64,000 nt of DNA from Notospermus geniculatus (Eukaryota; Nemertea; Pilidiophora; Heteronemertea; Lineidae): positions 309,216-373,215 of the forward strand of contig NMRB01000051.1 in assembly GCA_002633025.1 (NCBI GenBank). Reading direction: 5' to 3'. Positions within the stretch are counted from its first letter, which is position 1; each line of letters starts with the position of its first letter. The notes below the pieces were generated by a model. That model saw only the letters and a list, made by a program, of their open reading frames with translations. It was not told the origin of the DNA and did no database searches. Shown here piece after piece: positions 1-13,200 of this stretch. The position numbers and the translations under genes are program-made.

Positions 1-304
1 GAAGGGGTTATTATCACATGACACAACCATTGGTGAATCAAGATAGCACAGTAGTCAACTGTTAGTAGTCAGATATGTACTTTATTTGACTTCTTGAGTG
101 GCAAGGGGTTAATAAAAATAACATCGCATGATTAGCCTACAGTCCTTGGTGAATTGAGATAGGCCTATAGACACCTTATGATCTTATCACCCTCAATGAT
201 CTGAAATCAGAACTCACAATGAATAGTGATGGATATCAGAAACTGCAGGGTGAGACGGAGAAGTCAATAGTTAAAAGTGCGGGAAATTGAAATGGCTGAG
301 TTCA

Positions 305-2687
<2,383 letters not shown>

Positions 2688-3224
2688 TGTCTTCACCAAG
2701 GATTTTGCTAGTTGATCTTAAATTAAAAATTCAGAACATAGGAAATAAATTAGGCTATCCTTAAAGCTGAACTGCATGAACAAAAACAGGAGATTCCAGC
2801 TTTGAAAAAAGACCACCACAAGAGAAATACAGTAGAAAACGCACGTCAGCGACAAGGCAAGTTGGAAAATTGCCCATTTCAGATGAGCTAGGCCCTAGGC
2901 CTAGGCCTAGTAAAAACCTGCAAAAAATGTGACGTGTGAATGAAATTCGTACTAACTATTAACTAGGCTAGGCATGCTAGGCGAGCGCCACGCCGAGGGG
3001 GCCTAGGCCCCTACGCCAGCCCTGAATAGTATTATTGGCACTAGGTAAGAGGCTAGGCTAGGCCTACCCACCCGGTAAGTAGGCCTAGGGGCTCCTCCGT
3101 TGAACGATCTAGGAGGAGATATCACTTTCGGACGGACGGACAGCCGCCTATGCCTGCCCTACTAAGGCCTAGGCCTAACATGCTAAACTATAGGCCCTAT
3201 TGCCATTTATTGCGTTGGGTTAGC

Positions 3225-3842
3225 AGGTTAGAGACAGACGCTGGATTTAGCGACGCTAAAAATCCAATGCGTCGTCAAATCTGACGACGCTGTTGTGGTT
3301 GTCGTTAAAAACTCCGCAATGGCCGCTTCTGCACACTTCATCCTATCAAGAACGAGCGTTCCTGTACATAAGCACTACATAATGTACAGCAATGCATGCA
3401 TAGCACGCTTGAGATCTCAATGGAACACTCGCCTTTCCCCGCCGATTTGCGAAGAATCAGAACGATTAATCCTAATTTACAAACGCCAATTGTATAGAGT
3501 GATAATTTTTCTTTCTAAATATGTCCATAGTTGGTTTAGCAGGTTGTTTTTATGTTTAGCATAGTCCAAAAACTTGTTGACACGCCACAAAATTTTTCGT
3601 CGAAGCGAAGAAAAACATGGCGGCTCGAGCACATGCGGTTGAGATAGCCGTGGGACCGATGTATAGTCGCTTGCTATTGGCTGGAGGAAGCGGGAGACGG
3701 AGGAATGAGCAAATTAACAGGCTTGTTACTTCACGCCCCGAGGTTTTTAATGCTATTTTCGAGGCACTTTCCGAAGTAAACAAAACGCGTCATCGTCGTT
3801 GGTATTAGCGACGTCGCTAATTCTAGCGTTCGTCTCTAACCT
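3225..3842. mobile_element. MITE with about 30-bp terminal inverted repeats
   Basis: The left end reads aggttagagacagacgctgg and the right end, reverse-complemented, aggttagagacgaacgctag. Both continue into a matching attagcgacg. The roughly 618-bp interior has no transposase, so this looks like a non-autonomous DNA transposon in the intergenic region upstream of the kinase gene. Confidence 0.75.
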
Positions 3843-4334
3843 GGTTAGGCTAGGCCTAGGCCCTACCTAGGGCAGGCCTAGGACTCTTTGTCTTCTGTAA
3901 AACCACAGCTGCAATTCATGATCCTGGCTGCATTTGTGACAAAATGCAGCATGTCATGACTGACTGCACTCCACACCGACAATGACCATGCTGACTCCAC
4001 CATGTCAGTCAGGGTGACCCGCATGCGCAGTACAGTCCGCATGCACAGCATGCACGGCGAGATGCACTGATGCAGGGGCAGCCAAGCCTGGCCATTCAGT
4101 GCTCATTTAACACCGTCACAACGAAGTAAAATCTCACCAAACGCCGCTGGATCTAGTTGAGATGACCTTCTAACTTATAAACATTGCAGGTTTGTAACAA
4201 CTGACAAGTGATGATCACAATATTGAGACGTTTACAATGTGCCATTCCACAAAATAGTGAGCGACTGCTTCACCAGACGGCAAAGTCCGACTGCTCGCCA
4301 CGGGCGCACCTCACGTCTCAGGTACTGGCGGAGC

Positions 4335-4430
4335 TAGACTGCTTCTAATCTTTGCCGCTGCACTCCCATGGCGCTCATTCACAACAGACAGCAGCGCCGC
4401 GTTAATGGAGCGGCAAAGACTGGAACTAGA
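4335..4430. mobile_element. Foldback MITE, 'agactggttcccgtctttgccgc' family, copy 1
   Basis: Imperfect palindrome with ends tagactgcttctaatctttg and caaagactggaactag. Diverged copies of the same element lie at 11535, 14102 and 14954. Confidence 0.7.
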
Positions 4431-5111
4431 ATGTGGCGGGAAGATTGGGGCCAAAGGGACTTGAGGCAGCGTGCTATTGGGCTACTAACAGTACTGAGAC
4501 TATAGGCTTACAACAGGTGGCGCTAGTAACCATGAACTAAAAATATATTGTGGATCACTAATGAAATTTTTACTTCAAAAATGATGCCAGGTTCTCATGC
4601 CATCCCAATTAGGCCCTAGGCTAAAAAGCTGCCTCCTAGAGGCCCTTTAATCAATGCATTTTGACCCCCTGCAAAAAGACAGGTTTTTCCAATAAAAAGA
4701 GTCAAAGAGTTAAGAACTCCTTAGTCCCATGTGACCTTGGCGCATGATTAGGCTACTTGACCCGGGTCAGTAGGCCTACAAATTTGACCTAGCCTTTCAT
4801 GGAAGGAACCAAGGATTAGTGGAACCAGTCATCGTCCTGGTGTGTCAGGAAAGCTAGTCTAAGTCCGGCGCAAACAATTGTTGCAAACATCATCAACATT
4901 GTCTCAGAACATCGAAGTTCTCGGGCAGCGCGCACGCTCACGGTGATGACGATCGAGGAGTGAGCGCTCAAAACCCCTGGGCCCGGATATGCATACTAGT
5001 AGGCCTAAAGGTGGAATAAGTATGGCAAGCCAAACCGGAAAACATCACCGTGAAGTCATTACCTGGAACTTGGAGGAAATATACAGTATAATTCCTTCAA
5101 GCCTGGAATTA

Positions 5112-5229
5112 AGCGTTTACCGGACACAAGGAATGCGGAGGGATGCGGAAGCGGCATTGATATGCATTTTCGCCTACAACATATCCTTCTGCATCCCGTA
5201 TACCGCATTCCGGATGCCTGGTAAACGCA
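5112..5229. mobile_element. Foldback MITE, 'agcgtttaccggac' family, copy 1
   Basis: Inverted ends agcgtttaccggacac and cctggtaaacgc enclose mirrored gcattccg / cggaatgc motifs. A cleaner copy lies at 7522-7638. Confidence 0.7.
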
Positions 5230-6734
5230 GCCTTATGCCACCTTTATGCGTGGGGACTGATGTTTTCAGGATGGGCAGACTGCGTCCCACGAAAACAGAT
5301 AATTCAGATATTCAACGCCTAATAATTTTATCAAAGCCATCATGCGTGACATAGGGTGGGAAAACCCGGTTATATTGCACCACACAAATGGTTTATCATG
5401 TGCTCAGTTTTAACTAGGTTAGCAGACCAAAGCATGAATAATGCCCCAGATACAATGAAATATGTTGTTTTATCATTCACCTTCCCTCCCACTGGAAGTA
5501 AGAAATGTGCTCGTGCAGTGACATTGACGGCAATAAACCGCGACTTGACAAATGAACGACGCACAGAAAAACAGTGAGTCTGTTTCCCAGTGTGTTCCAA
5601 ACAATTGGAGTAACACAGAAAAGTGGCAACACTGAAAAACATTACACCTGCCCATGTACTTATGATACATCGACGTGTCGTGTGAATCGTGTCATTCTGG
5701 GATGTTTAATCATTGTAATGGCCAGGAAATTCATTCAGACTTCTTGTTCCTGGTATTTTTAAATGATTGATATCTGGTCACATGAACTTATATCATCTGA
5801 GCACATATAAAATAAAAGTCACCTTGTGCCATTGGTAGGCTTATTCATTGGTATATGCTGTCAGAGCGAAGCAGCAACAAGATTTCTTCTATCAAATCTT
5901 AATTTCTTTATGTACGTGTGGAATTTATTACGTGTTTAAAAGAAAAAAGAGCAGGTAGACCAGGTAGGGTGAGGACATGAATTTCTTAGATTGTAAAGCC
6001 CGTCTTCAGGCCGAGAGGGTAAATGTCATCCTGGGTACGCATGATTTATACCCCGGATAAAATATACCCTGGGTATACTTCCGTATACCGAATTATACAC
6101 AGGTCCTAGTGACATCATAGATTAAAAGTTGCTGTGTGAGAGAAAATCTCTTAAGTGGATAACGAAACGACAGTTACTTCCGGGAGTGAAGTGGATAGAC
6201 GTTTTAAGTGGATAAACGTTTGACATTTTGTCGAGAGTTGGCTGACAGAAAGTGTCGACATAATCTGTCAAGTGGAGTTAGCAGGTTAGCGCCTTTAGTT
6301 TTACTTTCCAGAATGTGGGTGTGTATCAAAAAGTGTTCGTCCGACACCAGAAAATTTTCACCATTCTTTTGTCTACTGGTGAAAGGCTGTTTCTTGAAAC
6401 TGTACAATATTCATGTCAGATCTAGGTATCATGGAGCTCTAAATTATGGCACTGCAAACTAATTGATCTTTTAACCCTTTAAAGTCTGACAGCAGAAAGT
6501 AGTTTTGGTGTCACACGGAACGATAGATTTTCCTGGTAAGCTCAATATCTTTTGATACCCTTCTTCAAACGAGTGTACACTGTATACATCCCAGATGGAG
6601 AAACTAGTTAAAGGTCTAAATTAATAAATACTACATCTGATTTTTGGAAAATCAATGGCACAAACCTTGTGATCATTTCAAAGTTAAATTTTGCCCCAAT
6701 TTCTTGGGTGACCAATTTTGAAACACACCCAGTG

Positions 6735-7120
6735 TAATTCTCGTAACACACTGCTACCACATGTTCTACTTGAGTTTTCCTTTCCAGAAGTGTCGTACCA
6801 TCCTGCTATCACATGTTCTACTTTAGTTTCCTTTCCAGAATATTATGGTCGTACCATCCTGCTACTACATGTTCTGCTTGAGTTTTTCTTTCCAGAAGTG
6901 TCGTACCATCCTGCTACCACATGTTCTACTTTAGTTGTTTTCCTTTCCAGAATATTACAGGGTCGTACCATCCATCCTGCTATCACATGTTCTACTTGAG
7001 TTTTCCTTTCCAGAGGTGTCGTACCATGCTACCACATGTTCTACTTTAGTTTTCCTTTCCAGAATATTTAGGGTCGTCCCACCCTGCTATCTCTTGCTTT
7101 ACTAGAGTTTTCCTTTCCAG
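6735..7120 (+). repeat. Tandem array of splice-acceptor-like units upstream of DRAM exon 1
   Basis: About seven units of 50-60 bp, each with an acatgttctact... core followed by a ttttcctttccag tract, end directly at the acceptor of the first DRAM coding exon. Alternate units read agaagtgtcgtacc and agaatatta..gggtcgtacc, which suggests a dimeric higher-order unit. A related single copy sits at about 6290-6320. Confidence 0.8.
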
Positions 7121-7121
7121 A

Positions 7122-7252
7122 ATGTGTGGCTGTCGTCCCAATCTGAGTTGGATACCAGTATTCCTAGGGTGTCTGTCAGTCGTGACATTTTTCCTCTCTT
7201 ATGGAATTGCCATTTATGAAGGTCATGTGGCCCCATATTTCCCATACATCAG
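7122..7252 (+). CDS. DRAM2: DRAM-like coding exon 1
   Basis: ATG at 7122 lies one base after a tttccag acceptor-like sequence, so an upstream untranslated exon is likely. Encodes MCGCRPNLSW and the first membrane helix, then GHVAPYFPYI. Ends phase 2 at ATCAG|GTAAGT. Confidence 0.88.
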
Positions 7253-10200
7253 GTAAGTAGTGCCTCTACTTGTTCATTTTCTTGATGATATCGATACTGC
7301 TGTCGTAATCTCATAAAGGTGAAAGTTCCCATCCTCCCACAGCAGGGGTTTTTAGCTTGCTCCTCGACTCGCACAAACCCTGCTGAAATACGAACATCCA
7401 GTGCGAGTGTATGAAGAGGAACGATACCAAACCCTGCTATGGAAGGATGGCTATTCAGGAATGTCTTGTAATACATGTATCATCATCGTCATGACGGGCA
7501 TGAAATAATAACAGGTTTCTAAAGCTGCGTTACCAGACATCCGGAATGCGGTTTACGGGATGCGGAAGCGGTATGTTGTATGCGAAAACGCATAGCATAT
7601 ACCGCTTCCGCATTCCGGGTGTCCGGTAAACGCAGCTTAAGGTGAAAGACATGGCTTCCTACCGGACTCGAACCCACGGACCATCGATATATGACGGGAG
7701 TTCATTTTAGGCTCGCCGGCGTGCGAACCATTGCATTTTAAAAACTTTCCATATCACGTAAAATTAGAATTGGAGAAAATTTGACAACAGTCAATAAGTT
7801 CCCCCTGTCCTTTTTCAGTGACACTGGCGCTGATTCTCCAGAAAGTTGTATTTTTGGTGAATTCCTCAATATTTCCGCGTTTTTTGGTGAGTGAAAGGTT
7901 TCATCCTACTGTATGCTATGTTCACCGCGTTTGTTCATGATTAATAACTTTTGCTTGAGGGAGTTGAAAACTATGTAGAATCTTTTACAGTGTGTGCCAG
8001 CTGTCATCAGACCTGCCTATATTGAGATATAAAAGAGTTTCTCTAGCAGTCATCTTGCCAAAATTAGGTCATCGTCATGGAGATTTCCCCCGCTGGGGAA
8101 TGGGCGAACCAATCATCGGTTACTCTGGAGGAGAATTGCCATGGTGATGACCTAATTTTGGAAAGATGGCTGCCAGCGAAACTTACATATGATAAAAAAG
8201 ATCAGGGATGGTTAATGTAAATGATGAGTTGCTTTTACATAATTGGTCTTCGTTATTTCCATCTTCAGCCCTCATTACCATGTACGTCCGGTACCGGGTG
8301 GTTAGTGCCTTCAACCGCAACACGATCCGTTCAATTAGAATCCTGAACACAACTGGTATAATCATTGGTGCTGTCTCATGTTTAGGGCTGACAATGGTTG
8401 CCAATTTTCAGGTAAGGTTTGCATGTCCATTTAAATCTGTAGTCGGGTCAAAATACGGGAAGACCGGGAGCATAAATAAAAAAATGTGCGGCTTTATGTA
8501 CAGCAGCAAATTGGATCATTCCCTTTGGAAATTCCAGGAATTCATGTCACGCCAATCAGTTTGGCGGGAAGCAGGGGATAACATCGCAAATTAATGCAGT
8601 ACTCATCCTGACTAAGTGCTTTTCTTGCAGGACAACAAGATTGAGCCTGTCCATATTGTAGGTGCCTCATTTGTATTCGGCCTCGGTGTGATTTATACGT
8701 GGCTCCATGTTGCAATCTCATTCCTCATGCACCCAGACCACAACAAAATCGCCATATGCATCGTACGGACCGTCATGTGTGTTATCTCTACAATCAGTAT
8801 GATTATGGGTATCCTTTGCAAAACAAAACAGAAATTGACAAGTTTTTATCTCCCCGCTTTTCGAAAAAAAAGTGGGGAGATATTGTTTTACCCTCCGCCG
8901 TCAGTCCGTATTCAGTGGTGTTCGATCCGTCCGTCCGAATGTGATCTCCTCCTAGACCGTTCAACGGAGGAGTTTGAAACTTTGGTATTAGGTAATACTC
9001 ATCCACTAATGTGCACAACAGTCTTGGAATTTTGATCCAACTCCCTGTCTTTTCACCAGGGGGCGATATGTGAAAAACACATTTATGGTCATTACTCCTT
9101 AAAGCGGATTGTTCGCGTTTGTCCAAAGTGAACCAAAAATAATAAAACAACCCGTTTTATTCGTAACAACAACTGGTAAATGCATTGCGGCGGCCGCTCC
9201 GGAAACCACTGTTCTCACTGTGGAATCCATAGCTGCGTTCATACTAGCATTTTAATCCGGACTTAAACCGTACTAACGCCTTGATTCGGAATAAGAGGTC
9301 ACACTAGAAACCCTTTAGTTCGGATTAGATCCGCACTAACAAGTACGGTTGTTAATCCGTGCTAGCTAGTGCGCACCACCTAATCCGCAATAACTTTGTA
9401 GTGTGAACGGTTTAATCCGAATCAACGAAGTCGGGTGAGTGGTTACCTGTTTGCCCTTCAGTTAATATTACTGTTCATAGACGGCGCAGTTTAGTTCGGA
9501 TTATGGTCTGAATCGGATTGTAACGCTAGTGTGAACTGACGGTTTTTAATGCGCACTGTCAACTAAACCGAATTCCGGAATGCGCACTTCGGAATTCGGT
9601 TTAAATCCGTATTGTGTGTGAACGTAGCATTTGACTCGGCGCGAATAGTACGCTTTAACTAATTTTGTTAAAGTGATGGAATTTTGTGTGGTCTACATGT
9701 AGCTCTGTCCAGGGGTCGATATATGAAAGACACATGAAAAATAACCATGTCACAATAGGAGCTGTCAGCGAGTTGACCACTAGGTGTCACTACCGCCCAA
9801 TTCAATGCATCTAGCGGACCCAGTCATTATCGATCGAGCAGCCATCATAATAGATTTCCTGTACATTTGGTCCGCTAAGACTGTGCTGCCATCTGTTAGC
9901 AATATGCGCGGCTGACTGCTCCTATTACTTCCTGTCGAAAGCGGGGAGGTAATGTTAAGCGCAGGATAGGGAAGGAAACACTGTCGCTTTAACTCGTTAT
10001 CATTCCGCCAATCTAACATCCACTCACTGCGACTAGGGACCTTGGCGTTAAGACGAATTCATACTTTGCGTTTTGCGCTTGTCCGTTTCCTATGTGAGTG
10101 CGTGGTAGAAAAAGTAACTTTATTATTGGTACCACACATCGCACAAGCGCAAAGCGTAAAACGGAGAAGTATGAATCTATACCCTTACACTACTTGTTTT

Positions 10201-13200
10201 GTCTGGTTGAATTCCTTGACTTAATTGCGTAGCTTTCGTTAGTTCTATTCTAGCAAGTACCGCTTGGCATAACTCTGGTCCACACGACCATTCAAGGAAA
10301 CATTGGAAACCAACTGATCCTGTAAGATATATGATAATGTACAGGTTCAGGCATCCTAAGCACATCAGAGGATCTTAGCGGTCGCTCCCTCGTCATCGCA
10401 CGCAAACTTCGAGCGCGGTGACGTAGGAACGAGCCGTAAGAAATACTGATTTCCTCAGGATGGGTTCACGGGTGCATGCGTTTCCCATAGTAATTCTTTC
10501 AGCCCGAGACAATTTTTCGTGTGCAGGTTCCCTGTGCTGAGGTGATATGGGAAAGAAGCCATCCCACTGAAAAGGAGTCATGTGCCCCTAGCTGCAAAAT
10601 CACCTCTTCCACCCAAAATTTCGATTAAAAATCACCAGCATAAAAATGTACACGGATACTGTTTTGCTGCATTGCTAATGATCTTTTCCACCAAGTTAAA
10701 ATGCTTAAAGCCCCACTGTATTGAATTTTTCGGTATTTTCAAAGAGTTAGAAGAATGCAGGCAGAAGTCTCATAACCTCATGAAGGTCCCCAAAATGCTT
10801 GTCTGATACGTACTTCAAAGACTCAGGACCTGGTTTTCAGCAGGCAGAACTCTGATGTATTCAGATGGAGCATAGCACACTTTACACTACACTAACGTCG
10901 GAGACGTAAGCACTTTCTGAATTCAATACAGCGTGGCTTTAAAAGTGTAGTGCGGAACTGAAGTTTCACAATCTCGTGTCAATGATCGAGACCTCTGGGA
11001 CTATAAGGTTTAAAGTGCCACTGTTTGCATGTGGTATGCCTCGGTATCCCTCCCCTGGCGGCGGAATTTGGAACCAACGTGATAAGACTGGTGTCGTGTC
11101 CAACCGATACAAAGCCAGTGGTAACCCCTACGCTACTGTGACGAAACCTTAGCTGACAAAAATGGCAGCCATCCTTTTCATCGCTTGACAAGTTCAACGC
11201 GCGGTTACAGCGTGACTAACCTTTCATCAAGGAAGGTACCATGCTTCAACTCATCCTTTTATATGTGGCAACAGTCTCAATGCTTAATTGGTAACTTGGA
11301 TCATTCAAATAGATAGATTTGAATAGTCTTGTCCAACATGCATAAACGAGGTTGCTTAAAGGTCAAAGGTTACGTCGGCCGCCACGAGATAGAAATAAGC
11401 CACACAATCGCCATCTATGCAGCTGAATTAGTACTATTAGTACTGGTTCATGCAGCAGCAATCGGATGGTTTGGCAATCACACTGACATTCATTTGGAGT
11501 CAAGTGAATGGCGTGAAATACCTCAAGAGGACCCAGACTGGTTCCCGTCTTTGCCGCTACACTCCCGACAGTAGCGCCGCTGGAGTGCAGCGGCAAAGAT
11601 AGGAACCAGTCTACCCAAGATTGTCAAGGCAAGTGCATTGAGGAGCACGTGACAAAATCTCTTGTGATGCGCTGAGGGCTGAAAGAATTAATGCAAGAAA
11701 TTTTACTGCTTTTCTTTTCGCAGCTTTTTTACTAACATTCCTTGACTTGCTTGTTTAGCAGCTATTAGTGCTATAATAGCAGATCGGTTGTGGTCTAACT
11801 CAAAACCGCATGATCACTCCAGTTCATTATGGAAACCGACTGATCCTGTAAGTTTTTCTATGATGTAAAAAACCATGCCGCTTTCCCGTTCCATTTTATC
11901 ATCCTGTTGGAGAGACTCTTCCTTCTTATCCATCCTCGTACGCACACACTGTAAAGTACCTTTACAGCCACAGCTGCTGATACGATTTTTGCATGCGTTC
12001 AGTTCAGAATACTCCCATCTCTACCTTGAGCCCCGGAAGTTGGCCGGGTGTCCATTTCAAATTCTATTTCCGAACGTCAAACAGTCTTTCATGCATTCTG
12101 CCATTCGAATTTGATGCTGCGTTGTGCTCAATTAAATTTCAAATTCAACTATGATGCCGTCATTCCCATTTATAGACTGACCAATCAGAGACAATCCGGG
12201 AACGAGGTTAATTATATAGGTCAACCTCGCACCAATCGATACCTGCTTGTGATTGGTCAAGTCAACAGACTTTTAAAATAGAACTTGAATTAGACATGAT
12301 GCTAACATTATCCGGTGCTCAAGGTAGATGGGAGTATGGGACTGTGGCAAGTTTGCAGTAGTCGTTTGTAAATACGCTTTCGTGAGACAGGCCGTATTAT
12401 GGAATAATCCTGTCGGCATCATACGCCTGTCACACTCCTGTTGTCGCCACAATAATTTGAGAACTGGTCGAAATTTTCCGCCATGTTTTGTTGCTGGAGA
12501 GAGGATGATGGTTCCTTTTGATATTTAGACTGGTCCCTTGTCTCCTCGAGCCGCTCCGCTAATACGTAGCTCAAAAGAAGACGGAATGGGACACGTCCGA
12601 AGAATGGATTTCTTTTTTGTACTTGTGCAATATTTCAACGACAGAAATGAGATATCTTACTGGGTGTTCATTTTCCTTATACGCATTCATTGCAAGATTT
12701 GACAATACATCCTGCTCTCCGAACCAGTGCTTCGTCCTATCAATCATTTTTTTTCAATTCCATCCTATCTCAGCGAGTCTTGTGGCTTAAGGCGGGGGGC
12801 TACCTATAGCTGAGCTCATTCCCTAGTGGCAATCCACGGAACTGGCCTTTGTGCGACCAGTCATTCACATTCAGATTAATCGAGCCTTTTTTGGCATTAA
12901 ATAGTTTATACCAATTAAATGGAAAGTACTTTCGTAAAAAACGGATCGTTAGGCCCTGCAGGCATCAGGCTTGTATGTTGCAGACTATGTGGGAAACTGA
13001 TGTGTCGCATCCCAAGTCTACAAAATTGTTTGCGAACTCAAATTTTGACAACTTGTTATAACTTAATTAACTCCATCGTAATTGGTCAAAATGAACAATT
13101 CTTTCACTATAAAGGTTGTAGCTAAAACATTTTGTTGACATCAATTAGTTACTTTTTGTCATAAATATGTTAGGACGCTTGTTTTCAAAGAGCGTCAATG

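Larger units (their letters stand above)
2700..7121. other. Intergenic region, kinase 5' flank to DRAM 5' flank
   Basis: I see no convincing exon here. It contains TAGGCCTA-rich stretches (2890-3180), the foldback elements listed separately, and at about 3105-3145 a piece (inverted relative to the other copy) of a dispersed repeat that reappears at about 8925-8975 with the motif cgttcaacggaggag. The two divergent genes must have their promoters here, but no core element is clear. Confidence 0.6.

Noticed and set aside
3295-3808. Open frames of 60-90 codons
   Set aside because: They lie wholly within the MITE at 3225-3842 and have no splice sites or recognisable motifs.
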